Source of the DNA: Quercus robur
Taxonomy: Eukaryota > Streptophyta > Magnoliopsida > Fagales > Fagaceae
Assembly (NCBI RefSeq): GCF_932294415.1
Contig: NC_065538.1
Span: 75,989,834 to 76,053,833, forward strand
Direction: 5' to 3'
DNA length: 64,000 nt
The notes below the pieces were generated by a model, which was not told where the DNA came from, did not search any database, and worked only from the letters and a program-made list of their open reading frames with translations. This document shows positions 45,431 to 58,215 of the stretch, piece after piece; position 1 is the stretch's first letter, and every line of letters starts with the position of its first letter. The position numbers and the translations under genes are program-made.

Positions 45431-46899
45431 TTAAGTCAATAGCATAAATGATTTTGAGTCTAGTGTATCTAGACATTCACAAATCCAAGGTAAATGATAT
45501 AGCGTGCAAATAAAAACCGAGTGTAATTGGACACTGCAAGAAATGTACTAATTTTTTATATGCAAGTAATATTTTGGTTCTTTATTTATTTATTTATTTA
45601 TTTGGCTTCCTGTTCAAAATAAGCATCCAACAGATTGTTTATAATTCTAAAACTATGCACTTTCTCTTGCATACACTTCACTAATACTAAATTTATGCAC
45701 TTCCCTGTTCTAAATAATGCATTTTATTGTTCTTTTCTACTTATTGTTGTTAGTTGTTTCTCTGGAATACACATAATAGATACCGGAGCATCCAACTGTA
45801 CTACAAGAACTAGCATATAATTCAGATGTGCTCCATACTATACACACTTTCATTCAAAAGAACTAGCCCTGCATTACAAGGTAAAATTCACATTACACCA
45901 TGACATATCCTAACACATTTCTTCTCAAAAAAAAAAAAAAAAATGTCATTACACATTATAAAATTAGGGAAAATGCATTCTTTTGTTAGTCCTAGATTGC
46001 ATATCTGCGCTAAGTATGAAGATGGAAATAAAAAATATGCACATAGCGCATACATAGCACCATATATTCCCTTTCTTCCTTTGTTTCTTCTCTGCGATAT
46101 ATCTTTTTCCTGCACTATTTTCTTCTCCCAGCCTTTTGATTGTCTTCTACATGTTAGCATTGATGTTATCTTCATTTCATTTGTTCATTTCTTCCAAATG
46201 TTGATTTTCCTGCAATACCTTCAGAATCTTTCTTACTAATCCATTCATATGATTGACAGCTAGACATTTTACCAAGATGTTATCTGTCACACTGTTTATT
46301 TACACAATAGATGGTCTCCAGTCTAGAATGAATTGACAGGGAGGAGACACTTAATATCCTTAAAAACATTTTTAAAAAATAATAAACAATCCAACTAGAG
46401 AAATTACCCTAGCTGAGGCATTCCCCAAGTTCAACTCCAATCCAATGTATTCAAATAAAACAGTTTAAAGAAATATGCTTACCTGAATCAGCAACTATAA
46501 TATTCTACCGCAAGATACATAAGGGAAACGAAGAAAAGGAAGAATAGACAATCTATTAATTCAGATTTGTCTAAGTGCGAAAGATTTCTTGAAATAATTT
46601 TATTTTTACTTGCTTACATACCATATGGTCCATACATGCAAAACAGAAATTTATACAAAAAACTTCGGTACCATTAACTATACTTTATTTTTTAAAGAGG
46701 ATCTCTAGTATATCATTATTAAAAAAACAAAACAGAACATTGCACTAGTAACTTAGCAGATAGTCCCAAATTCAACTACCAATACAACATTACTCTTCGA
46801 CGCATTGCCTTAAAGTATAGGTTTGGCTAAACAAGTTACTTCATTGTCTTATGACTCATATCAATTTAAGAATACATCCTTGACGATGCTAAAAATGGT

Positions 46900-47340
46900 C
46901 ATCAGTCAAGGACCTGATCTAGGCCCTGGATGAGGTAATGTTCCCTAAAAAGATGAGAGAGAAAGGCACTGGAGTGACGTTAGCCAATCTTTCTCCAATG
47001 ACTAAGTCAATAGAGTTCTCAATATCTTTTAGAGAATCAGAATGTAATTATGTGTTTGAATGTGCATACATTTCTCCTGGTGCTTGGGGGCTTAATTATA
47101 GCCTTAGCACAGCTGTTGGGAGCCTCATTATGAGTGTAACCATTGGCAATCTCTTAATGGCTCTTCTGGCTGCTTTGAGTAATGTATGTCTGAGCTTAAA
47201 TGGAGGCAACCCTGTAATTTTAATACTCATCAGTCCTATGGATGAGCCTGTAATTTTAGTAGTCGTCAATCCTCTCTCTCTTTTTTCTTTTCTTTTTTTT
47301 TCCTTTCTTTTTCAATTTTCAGAATATACTTGAACCAAGT
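46900..47340. other. Unassigned, internally repeated sequence
   Basis: An open stretch on the plus strand (46938-47333) resembles no family I know. Its 3' part holds a direct repeat (cctgtaattttaatactcatcagtcct / gcctgtaattttagtagtcgtcaatcct). I think it is repeat-derived and not a gene. Confidence 0.4.
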
Positions 47341-47549
47341 ATTTTATTTCACGGCTATTACAAGTTTAACACCATATAAAGACAACCCCAAGTAGTCATA
47401 TCCTTTATTAAATCACTAGACAACATGCCTTTGTTCACCATCATCACTTACCCCCTTTGCTTTAATAAAGTTGAAAAGTTGAAAAATGTCCTGGTGAATG
47501 ATATATACACACGCATGAACAAAGCAACAATTAAGTAGCAGTTAAAATA

Positions 47550-47800
47550 TGAACAACCCACAATTAAGCCGATACCCACAAGAACACACTGAAACTGAAA
47601 CCCCAAAATCTGCTCAACTTACTCAAACGATTACGACGGCGCTACGACGAGTGTCTACTCTTTCTTTGAACTGGAGCCGTCGAGTATTGGCCTGGTGCAG
47701 CACCTCCTGGAGCGAACTCGCCGAGTACACCTCATGGAACTGAGCCACCGAAATACCTCCTCTTTCTCTACCTCGATTTGTCTTCCCTCGAGTTAGGCTA
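47550..47800. other. GC-richer island, possible orphan exon
   Basis: It stands out from the AT-rich surroundings. The minus strand reads without stops from about 47790 to 47632 (GGISVAQFHEVYSASS, LQEVLHQANTRR), and the plus strand is open for 64 codons from 47549. I recognise neither product. It could be a remnant first exon of a lost gene or part of an unknown element. Confidence 0.35.
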
Positions 47801-47886
47801 GGGGTGGGTGGGGTTTGGAATTTTTTTTCTAAATAACAATAAATATTAAAAAATTTAGTTAATTGTCACATTTCAAAATAATTTTG

Positions 47887-48265
47887 AAAACTAGCATCTC
47901 GAGTGTTTAAAACTTGAGTTTCAAGATAAAAATCGAGTTTTTAAGTCTCGATTTAGTGTAAGCTGAAAATCAAGTTCTAAAGACTCGACTACCATAAATT
48001 GAATAAAAACGCTGCTATAGGTCTATAAAACGTCACTATAGGGGTTAAAAATGCCACTATAGGACTCCATAAATCTGCACTTAAGAAAAAAATTTTCCCA
48101 GGAAAACGCCGCTATCAGGATTTAAAACGTCACTGAAAGGCTTAAAAACACCACTATAGGTGAAATTTTTTTCGCATAAAACTCGAGTCTTAAAGACTCG
48201 AGATCCATGTGGCCTTTTACTAATTTCGATCTCAAGTTTCTAAAACTCGAGATGCTACTTTCCTT
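47887..48265. mobile_element. Foldback MITE rich in CTCGAG/CTCGAT phrases
   Basis: The left end (actagcatctcgag) and right end (ctcgagatgctact) are inverted copies, and further inside gagtttttaagtctcgat pairs with gagtcttaaagactcgag. The middle has short near-repeats of 'cactatagg'. No coding capacity. Confidence 0.65.
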
Positions 48266-48630
48266 TATTGTTTCAAACGTTGCCTAACTAACTATATACA
48301 ATTTTTTTGCATTGCTGTTTTGCACATTACCTCGTGGGGTTTGTATTCTGTGTTCTTCAATGGAGAGGGACGACATCGCTGGCTTCTTTTAATTTCTGGG
48401 TTTTTTTTTTTAATTTTTAATTAACATTAAAAAAATATTAAATATTAAATTAAGGCCAGAACAGCATCGTTTTGGGCAGGTTAACGGCAGTAATGCATGG
48501 AATGTTAACGGATGAATGAATTGAGGAAGGTTAAAACTTAGAGAACTGATATTATAGAATGCAAACTTAGAATACTAGAATAAAAAGTGGTGAAATTTAG
48601 AGGATAAATTTTGCATTTTAGCCTAATTTT

Positions 48631-48700
48631 TTTTTTTTTTTGAGAGAGTTTCTTATTCAACCATCAGAGATTTTACTAGTTGAGCTAACTGGAACCCACA
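48631..48700 (-). mobile_element. SINE (Au-like), internally deleted
   Basis: The first ~55 bases (minus-strand 5' end with box A-like TTAGCTCAACTAG) and the tail-side gagagttt with poly-A are present; roughly 90-100 internal bases including box B are gone. Short flanking repeats cctaatttt (48622-48630 and 48702-48710) look like the target duplication. Confidence 0.75.
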
Positions 48701-50234
48701 ACCTAATTTTAATTGAATTCTTTAATTGAGATGATTTAAAATAACAAATAACTAGTCATTAACCTGTGCGATGCACAAGATTGTTAAATTTAAAATCACT
48801 TATATTTATAATAACAAAGATAAAACAAATGTGTGACTGCATTAAAGATAAATTAATATAAATGAATCTAAATGCTTAGAAAGGCTTTTAGAATAATTTC
48901 CCAACAATTGCAGAGACCAATTTGATACTGTTAAGGTCTAAAAAATAATAATTGTGACTTCTTAGGATCAAGCATGCTATCTACTATAGTCAAAACTTTA
49001 ACATAAATATCATTCTAGAATCCCATCTATTCTTTTTATTCTTCTTAAACATGCACCTCTAAATTCTAATTAACATGGAATATGAGCTTAAAAGAAATCA
49101 AATATCAAAAAGAGCCTAATTAGCCCATCAAAAATAAACTAAAAGAAAAAAGAGAATACAACATAAAAATAAAAAGATGGTAATTTTTTTTTATAAAAAA
49201 ATCAAGGCAATGAGAGAATTTTATGCAAAATCTACATTCATTTTTGCACTAACAAATCTATACGACTTCATATTACATATAAATTAACGTTATTTTCTAT
49301 TATAAATTATTACATATAAATAAACCTCATTACATAAATATATTCTACACTTATATGATTTTGGATATCATTCACCTAACAATTGTCACCCAAGCATCCT
49401 CTTTCTAGAGTCCCATCTCTTTTCTTTAAACCTGCATATGAACAATTTTAAGTGAAATAGTTTCAACCAATGATTTTGAGTAAATAAAAGTCACTTTTGC
49501 CCAAATCTAAGTGCCCTTTTTTTCTCGTTTTGGAGTGTGGGGGGGTTTTGCCTTTTGTAATTGCATGCTCTTACTATGCAAAACCAAAAACAAAAGATCC
49601 TAGAGTTTCTTATGTTTCAACATCTTATAGCCTTACACATCATCAAACACCATCAATAGGAGGTGTTAATTCTGTGAAGCAATGTGAAAAAGAGTTGGAA
49701 GACATTATCTGGCGAATTGACTAAAGCCATTCTGTTCATATATTCATTGCATGCATGTGCGCAAAATAAAAAATAAGTTTTGTTTTCTTTGCTCACCATG
49801 ACCAATATATATCAATCCTAATTGAGCACGTATGAGTTCAAAATAAAGATAGTAGTTTCGATTTTTATCTACAGTGATTTTTCACTTTCATCAACCAAGA
49901 TCATTCGTTATAATGAAGAGTTACGTCATTGTAGAGTTTATATATGGTATAGAATACGAGTAATGGCAATTGACAACACAGCCACATGCATCTTATTTCA
50001 TTCATATATACTTTAGTTCATCTTATTCGTTCAAGTCAAAATTTACTTCTCAAAGCAATGAAGGACACCAGTAAACTTAATCCAAAAGTTCAAACTCGGA
50101 ATCTAAGTATCATGAATAACCTAAACCTAAAACAATAAATTATCCATGAAAACTGAACAAATTGTGGGTAGAATCTTAAGCATTCAAAAGCATCAATCAT
50201 TGCTTGGTATAATAGACATATAGAATCAAAATGT

Positions 50235-50540
50235 CCCTAAACTTTATCAAAATTTTGTTTTTCATCCCTGAACTTTAAGGAATTCATTTTTTGTCACTAA
50301 ACTATTGAAAAGTTCATTTTTCATCCCTAAACTATTGAAAATGTTTTATTTATGTCCTTAAACTTTACTTTTCATCCCTAAATTATTGAAATCAGTTCCT
50401 TTTTCATCCTTATTTTTGTCTCTAAACCATTAAAAAAAAAACTCGTTACAAAGTTTAGGATGAAAAAAGAACTTTTTAAAGTTTAGGGACGAAAAACAAA
50501 TTTTTGTCAAAGTTTAGGGATCAAAATAGTATTTTACCCA
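50235..50540. mobile_element. Foldback MITE with 'ccctaaacttt' subrepeats
   Basis: The arms pair (tccctaaactttatcaaaat on the left, the complement of ttttgtcaaagtttaggga on the right). The left arm repeats the phrase catccctaaact several times. It is non-coding and nested in the Helitron-like element. Confidence 0.7.
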
Positions 50541-52780
50541 ATCAAAATTCATGGCTATGTATAGTAGATTACTTTATAGTTCCTATGTTACAATAAATTC
50601 CATGATAATTGTTATGCCAATTCTTTGAAGATAAAAAATCTCACCAAAGTGTACTTATAGGAACTTGTTTGGACTCGTAAACTTCATAAGGTCGAAGATG
50701 TGAAACACAATTTATACATTATAAATAAATTGAAACTAAATAAAACTCACCAACATTCACCTTTTCATATTGGAAAACCTATCAGCATCAACTACTGCAG
50801 TTGGCTTTGATGCTCCAACAACCATTATATAGTCCTCGAACATCATTCCAAATTTAGAGGTTAGAGCAAATGGCTAATAATTTACAAAGGGGCATAACAA
50901 TCTCATAAATCATAACAGTACATTGAAAAATATAAATAAAAAAATAAAAAGCCTACCTATTATGACCCACAACCTCAATTCTCCCTTTCCTTTTTTTTTT
51001 TCTTTATTTTGTTGGTAATACTACTCTTTGATGAAATCAACAATAAGCAAAATTAGTCAAAGCAAGCAATGAAAAAAAAATTTAAACCATTCATAGGAAG
51101 TGCAAAGCAAGCAAGAAAGAAAATTAAACCTATAAACGATACGCACAAAATTTGTATATCATAGTAAATGACATATTTGTCAATTCATGGAGTCATAAAA
51201 GTAGTTAAGTTGTCTACAATCAAATTAATTTTTTATTTAAATAAATATATTTGGGAAATTTCTATTATAACCAAATTAATCATTTGCATAGAAAAATTAA
51301 TTTTTTACAACCAAAGTATAGCTACTTAGATTTATCACAACATGAGGAGGGGAAAAAACTTTGAATGGAAAGATGTCACATCAAATTTAAAAGAGATTTC
51401 ACCGAGCATATGTTATGCAACACCAAAAGAACACCTATAGAATAGATTAATTCAAAGCAACCAAAAAGATGATTCAAGAAAAAACACTTACCATTTAGAA
51501 CCAAACACAAGATAAATAAAATAAAATAAAATAAAATTTAAATTAAAAAAAAAACAAAAAAAAAAAAAAAAAACAAATTTCATCTAATAGTAGAGAGAGA
51601 AACCACCCCTTTAGAAACAAACACAATCTTGAACATCTGCTAGGTTAATGAATGACTTTAATTACCAACCTTAAAACTATTAAAGGTAGCTTTAGCTTGC
51701 TTGCCAATTCAAGATCTGTCAACCAAACCAAAACTTACAATTGGAGAATGTATATGTTTTCTAAAAGAATAGAATCAAAAGAAACCTAAAATCAAGTTCA
51801 AAGAATAGGTGCCATCCATAGAAGCCAGTAATTCATTTTAAGTTGGAGAAACATAATCCAAATAAATAAAATATTGTTGGCAACTATTGTTATATTGAAT
51901 GAAAAATGCCATTTTAAAAAAGTTCAATGAAACATCACTTAAGAATTTTATCTATTTGTGCACATGTAACACTATGAAATTTATCCAAGTTTAAAGTAGG
52001 GGTTTAAATAGTAGCACAAAAATTATGAATTGATGCATAATTCAAATGTAACAACAAAACTCTAAATAATCACTATCTAACACAACCAGTTTGCTTCAAA
52101 ATAAAGGATACCATTTAACCACATATTAAAACAACTTTAAATATAACAACTTGCTAAGCATGGCCTCCAAATTATTTTCAAATTAAAGATTTATCAACCA
52201 ACTAATTATCACCATAGTCTCCATATATATTCACACATCCATTTCTTGATCCAAAAAAAAAAAAAAAAAAACTACTTTCTATTCTTCCCATATGTTTCGA
52301 TTTGCATTCCCACGAATTGGGCTTTATGTAATACTACAAAATAAGTAAAAATTCTTCAAATCTCACATTCAGAAATAAAACATTTCATTCATATAATAAA
52401 TTTCAACGAAACCCACCAAACAAAAAAGAAAAAAAAAAGTTTTGATCTTTGGAGTTATAAACCTGTTGGGAAGCCTTTACATCATTGTGCAAGACGACTC
52501 AGTCTTCTAGGTTGGAGAAACAAACAGCCTAGGAGGCGATCATCGAGGCCACTCTCGCCTTTAACAACACCGTTGTCAATAGCTCCAATTTAAACAGTTC
52601 GGATTCAACCATCATACTTCTTCATCGTTGTTAGATTCAAAGAAAGGCGAGAGGTAAGAAGAAGGAAGGGTTGTAGAATGAAAGAAGGTTGTTTTAGCGT
52701 TTTAGATAGAGGGACAGAGAGAAGAACGTAGAGAGAGATAAAGAAAGAAGTTGAGGGAGAAGGAATATGAAAGGTACAAA

Positions 52781-53490
52781 TTTGTAACTTCCTAAAGCCG
52801 AAACGTTGTGTTTGTTGGTTTTTAAGGGAAAATGCTAGTGAGAATTAGATTAAGAGTTTGAAACTGTAGGTTTTGGCAAAGATGAAGAGAGAAACTGATA
52901 TAGATAAAGATATAGATATATAGATATAGTGGTGGGAATTATGGTGGAGATAGTGGTGGGATTTAATAAATGGGTTTTATGGTGGAGATAGTGGAGGGAA
53001 TTAAATTAATAAGTAGGCTTTATGGTGGAGATAGAGGTGAGATTTGTAACTTCCTAAAGTCGGAACGTTGTGTTTGTCAGTTTTTAGGGAAAATGCTAGT
53101 GAGAATTAGATTAAGAGTTTGAAATTGTAGGTTTTGGCAAAGATGAAGAGAGAAGTTGATGTAGATATAGATATAGATATATAGATCTAGTGGCGGGAAT
53201 TATGGTGGAGATAGTGGTGGAGATAGAGGTGAGATTTGTAACTTCCTAAAGCTGAAACGTTGTGTTTGTTGGTTTTTAAGGAAAAATGCTAGTGAGAATT
53301 AGATTAAGAGTTTGAAACTGTAGATTTTGGAAAAGATGAAGAAAGAAGCTAATGTAGATATAAATATAGATATAGTGGCGGGAATTATGGTGGAGATAGT
53401 GGTGGGAATTAATAAATGGGTTTAATGGTGGAGATAGTGGTGGGAGTTAATTTAATAAGAAGTGGCCTTTATGGTGAAGATAGAGGTGAG
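52781..53490. repeat. Tandem array, three units of about 190-260 bp
   Basis: Units start at 52781, 53043 and 53235, each with tttgtaacttcctaaag, then gctagtgagaattagatt, then a GA/TA-rich and 'ggtggagatagtgg' part of varying length. It lies close to the 5' end of copy C. Confidence 0.9.
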
Positions 53491-53690
53491 ATTTATTTTA
53501 TTATTTTAAAATTGATAAAATCTATTTTTAAATTGTTGGGAAAATACAAAAAAATATTATGGAAATGACATGACTGCTGACATGGCTCAATTTGAGTGTA
53601 GTAACATTAAATGCTAAGTTTCAGCTTTTAGTAATATATAGATAGATAAGTAATCCATCTAGGAAATAACTCTTAGATACTTTTATAGTG

Positions 53691-53691
<1 letters not shown>

Positions 53692-53752
<61 letters not shown>
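53692..53752. repeat. Compound microsatellite (TA)n(GA)n
   Basis: An alternating TA run passes into a GA run of about 20 units. It sits exactly at the left end of the foldback element, whose right end (56160-56190) also abuts a TA run. Confidence 0.9.
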
Positions 53753-53755
<3 letters not shown>

Positions 53756-56156
53756 GTTCAAGTTACACCTGATGTAACTCTATTAGAGTTACACATTTTT
53801 TAAACCATTGGATTTAATTAGATCCAATGGTAAAAAAAAAAACCCCTCATTAATGCTAATATTCTAATTGATCTCATTTATTATCACTTATTTAATACAT
53901 TCCATACTTATTTCTAAACCCAAAAAAATTTATTCGTTTGACTCTCTCTCTCCAATACACGTCTCTCTCTCTCTTTCTCTTTGCACTTTTCTCTCTCTAT
54001 CTCCTCCACGGCTCTTCCATCTCCATGGCCAAATCGCTGGAAAAAAAAAAAAAAAAAAAGCCACAATCCTCGGACTTTGTTGAATAACACAACTATTGCT
54101 TATAGTTGTTCTCTATCTCCACGATTTATCAAGTTGATTTCAGAGCATATAGTTGAAGATTGTATATTATTTTTTTAAGTTTTGAAGATGTAATAGATGG
54201 ATTGTTTTCATAAAAATTAGTAATTTGGGGTATACTAATAATGAAAACGTTTTGGAGGAAGCCTGTTAACAATTCTGCCCAAAACGTGTTAATGCCTCCA
54301 AGGACGGCTTTCAATGAAATACACATGTTGAAAAAAAAATTCAGTTTATTTTAAATATTTTCTAGGATTGCATTGTTGTAATGAATTCGCTAGAATTGTA
54401 CTATTGTCTTGTACGCAATAGCATTTGTTATGATGGTTATAAAGTTGCAACTGAATTGCAACAACGAAGAGTGTAGTCTCTATAAAAATTTCACAAATAT
54501 CACAAATACAAAATGATGGAAACATAATTGCTCAAACTAGAATTTTAAACTAATTTCTTCCAAAATATTTAATGTCCGTGTCCGACAGCTGTGTTTTTTT
54601 GTTTTTGTTTTTGTTTTTTTTTTTGGGTTGCTAGCAACCTATTCGTGGAGGTGGAAGAGCAATGGAGGAGAAAGAGAGAGTGTTCTAGAGAGAGAAATGT
54701 GGAGATAAAGGACAACTAAAAACAATAGTTGTGTTATTCAGCAAAGTCCAGACTCCAGAGGCTTGGCTTTTTTCTTTTTTTTTGGTTGCTGCCAGTGACC
54801 TGGCCGTGGAGGTGGAAGAACCATGGAGGCAGGGGTGTCAATTCGGGTTAGCATGTCGGGTTCGTGTTGTGTCGAGATAGGGGTATTAGACTAAATGGCT
54901 CAACCCTAACCCGACCCATTTAATAATCGTGTCAGGATTCTTCAACCCTAACCCGACCTGTTAATAAAGCGGGTTGACCTAACCCAACCTATTTGACACG
55001 TTTAATAAACGAATCATGTTGGGTTGACACGAATGTAACACAACCCATTTCTACCTGCATAATATTGAATATAACATCCATCTATAAATTATTATTTTTT
55101 ACATCCCAAAAACCAGTGCATACACTTTATGTCTTCGATCTACATTCAAAATAATATAGTTCAATAAAAATATAACATTCATCTAGAAATGAGTTCTTTA
55201 GACTCCAAATGAAGTGCAACACTTCAACCCAAATTCAAAATAACATAGTTCAACAAAAATATAATATCCTTGGAACTCACCAAATGCTAAGTATCAATAT
55301 TGAAAGAATTTGAGCAAATAGTAGACTAATTCTGACTATGACCACGATTATTATCCATAGATTCTTTGTTGATGTCCAAGTTCATAACATCTTCCATAAG
55401 CTCATCCAATTTCATTTGTACAAGTTCTATGCCAAAAAAAAAAAAAGTATTAGTAGTTACAAAATATGATCATGCCTCAACAGTTTGACAAGAACTAAAT
55501 AATAATAATGTAAGAGTAATAATAACTAATGAAACAAATAAGATTACCTTTTTCATTTGTAATTACTTACTTTTCTTTTTAAATTTAAAATATATGTTGG
55601 ATATAAAAGGTATTTGAAAAATCTAAAATAAAATAATTATTTATTTGTTATACGAGTTAAACGGGTTGTGTTAAGTGGGTCATTTTGGGTTTGACACAAA
55701 TAAATTGGCGTATCAAACGTGTTTATTGCGGGTTACGCGGGTTGACCCGCTTATGACACGTTTCTTATCGTGTCGCTTTCGGGTCGACCTGTTTATGACC
55801 CAAACCCATTAAGGCCTAACCCTAACCCGAAAAAAACCGTGTTGGGTTCGTGTCGTGTTCGCGGGTTGGGTCGAACATTGACACCCCTACATGGAGGAGA
55901 TATAGAGAGAGAAATGCAAAGGGAAAGAGAGAGAGAGTCAAGTGTATAAATTTTTTTGGGTTTAGAAATAAGTATTGAATGTATTAAATAAAGGATAATA
56001 AATGAGATCAATTAGTATATTAATATTAATGAGAGTCTTTTTTTACCATTGGATTTACTTAAATCCAATGGTTTGAAAAAGGTGTAACTCCAATAAATCC
56101 AACGGTTTAAAAAATGTGTAACTCTTTGGAGTTACACCAGGTGTAACTTGAACCCA

Positions 56157-56165
<9 letters not shown>
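53745..56165. mobile_element. Large foldback element, arms about 380 bp
   Basis: The left arm (about 53752-54130) starts gagttcaagttacacctg; the right arm (about 54700-54829 plus 55890-56160, split by a hAT insertion) ends caggtgtaacttgaaccc. The arms match in order: aaaccattggattta, ttgatctcatttatta, ttctaaacccaaaaaaattt, GA/CT-rich stretch, tgttattcaacaaagtcc. The centre is AT-rich without a gene. A partial second copy of the right-arm end lies at 54630-54700. Confidence 0.8.
54830..55889. mobile_element. Non-autonomous hAT element with exact 8-bp target duplication
   Basis: The ends are CAGGGGTGTCAAT and (reverse-complemented) TAGGGGTGTCAAT. The perfect 8-bp duplication catggagg flanks it (54822-54829 and 55890-55897). 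The subterminal regions are rich in gggtt/aaccc phrases (aaccctaacccga), as in a widespread plant hAT MITE type. It splits the right arm of the foldback element, so it is younger. No transposase. Confidence 0.9.
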
Positions 56166-56192
<27 letters not shown>

Positions 56193-56235
56193 TCTTTATA
56201 TAAATCTTTCTTGCCCATCACGCTAGTTCTTAATA

Positions 56236-56360
56236 AACCACCGCGCACCTTTGCCTTAATGGTTATCCAATAAGGACAAGGTCTTGTTGGGTTCAAGTCT
56301 CCAACTGAGAGTTTCACACACAGACGCTTAAATTAGGCTAAAGTAGGATTTCTATCTCAG
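56236..56360 (+). mobile_element. SINE-like tRNA-derived fragment
   Basis: gcctttgccttaatggttat (A-box region) is followed by the B-box GGGTTCAAGTCTCC and a short body. Limits approximate; no clear target duplication. Confidence 0.4.
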
Positions 56361-56869
56361 AAGATTAGGCAAGAAAAATTAGAAAAGTTATTCATTCCTT
56401 TAAAAAAAAAGTAAGGGAAACTCAAAGTAAAGAGACAAAACAATAAAACAAATTTTGGGTTATCAATCATGGTTGGTTAAAATTGGAAAACGAAAATGAA
56501 CAAAATTTGAACATATAATTTAGTTTTGTTTGGGCTTCCATATAGAAAATTCAAGTCGATGTATCTAAATCTAATCTATAATAAATATAAAATCAAAACT
56601 TTTGTTTGATATCTTAATATTTTGTCATACAATCATTTGAGATATATATATTCCTTAAATATTAAGTCTACATTATATTTAATAGGATTAAATGAAAAAT
56701 ATTTGTCATCCTCAATGGGGCTAGATGTACAACTATGGCTTATTCAGATACCCTACTCTCGTAGGCCCGAGGCCTAGCGAGTAGAGTGTTACTATGGTCA
56801 TGCCCAAGTAGAAAACCCCAACTCAAGTCGCCCCTCTCTACCCATTTTCTTTCATAAAAAAATAAAAAA

Positions 56870-58215
56870 ATTTGCAAGCAAATGAAAATGCTAAACCAAA
56901 GATATTTTTCAAATGAAAGTGCTTCCAAAGATGCAAATTTTGGGTACATATCCTAGCAATACATTGTAATAGATATATATGCATTTGAGCATGTACAAAA
57001 ACATATTGCGATGTAAACATAAACATAAACATAAACGTAAGGACACACTCACATATTGTCGATATCGTATATTTTCAATCCTCCTTTTGTATGTAAAATC
57101 CCAAACTAAGTTGAAAAAAAAAAATTTACCTTTGATTCATGAGAATGTTAAAATCAATTTAGTTTGTTCTAATTGAATGTGAAATTAGCCAATTTTTTGG
57201 GTCTGTGGATAAAATATCCTTGATTGACCAAACTTCTAAATTGACCCGCAATCAAACAAACTCAAAAATTCACCAAACCACCAAATTTCATCATTTTACA
57301 TCAAAATTCATAGTCCTAAAAATTTCCCTCACATTGATTAAATTTGACTGCAATCAACCCGAGTTTAACCATGATTTGACCAAGAATTTGACTGTGTGAT
57401 TGAGATGAATTCATGCTCATATTGAAGATCACTAAATTCCCTTTAACATAATTTTTCACAAGCTAGCCTAGATCCAACTTGAAACGAGTAATATCATTAC
57501 TGATTTGCCCTAAATTATGTAATGAATAAAAACCCAAAAAAATTACACACACACACACACAAACACACTAAACAAAAAAACTTAGAAACCCCTGTAGAAA
57601 GGCATTGAAACACATTATCCATTTGCCCTAAATTATTTAAATTTTCATACAAATTGGAATTCTTGCACAATTGTAATTCGACTTAAAATAGCATATTAAA
57701 TATATATAAAAAAAATTATATTTCTCCTTAATTTTAACTCTTGGACTTATGTTATTGTAAAAATAATAATATGGTTCCCTCAATAATTTCCTAATTTTTT
57801 GCATTTTTTTTACCCCATATAAGTAACAACCGCTTTTACCACATACAACAATAGAACAACCAATTTTATTACTATCAACCTAAAGAGAAGAGCCAGCCCA
57901 AAAATTTATCAATTTTAATAAAACATATAAATTCAATTATCTATTCACTTCTAATACTTAACGGTTAGTTTTTATTTTTATTATTTTCTTATGTTTATGT
58001 TTATGTTTATATTTTTATTGAAATTTATTTTTATATCTTTCATTATTATATTGTTTCGTACCCTTATATATTGTTTTTATTGTAATGGTTTCTATCCCCG
58101 CACACAAAACAAAATGTGAACTTGGTTCATAGATGTGAATAAGTTGAATTGAAACTAATCTAGCATTATAACAAGTTAGCTTTGAGTTGACCAACTAAAT
58201 TTGTGATGTAAAATG
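56870..58215. repeat. Dispersed repeat, copy 2
   Basis: Counterpart of 24740-26245; see that entry. Here the second segment (57955-58215) lies in the opposite orientation relative to the first, compared with copy 1. A third, partial copy (aatacaatgtaatagg, aacataaacatatataa) is at 62330-62475. Confidence 0.6.

Larger units (their letters stand above)
48752..53642 (-). mobile_element. Helitron-like element, 4.9 kb (copy C)
   Basis: On the minus strand it starts TCTATATATTACTAAAAGC after a host A and ends with a hairpin (TGTGCATCGCACA), GGTTAATGACTAG and a host T, i.e. the A-TC...CTRR-T layout with no target duplication that is known for Helitrons. I see no Rep/helicase frame, so it is non-autonomous. 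It contains a foldback MITE (50235-50540) and a tandem array near its 5' end (52781-53490). Single-element status across 4.9 kb is inferred from the two ends only. Confidence 0.5.

Noticed and set aside
46938-47333. 131-codon open frame as a gene
   Set aside because: It contains an internal DNA repeat and a T/C-rich end, and resembles no protein family I know.
49497-49724. 75-codon open frame as a captured gene exon in the Helitron-like element
   Set aside because: No recognisable domain; a chance frame is more likely in 4.9 kb.
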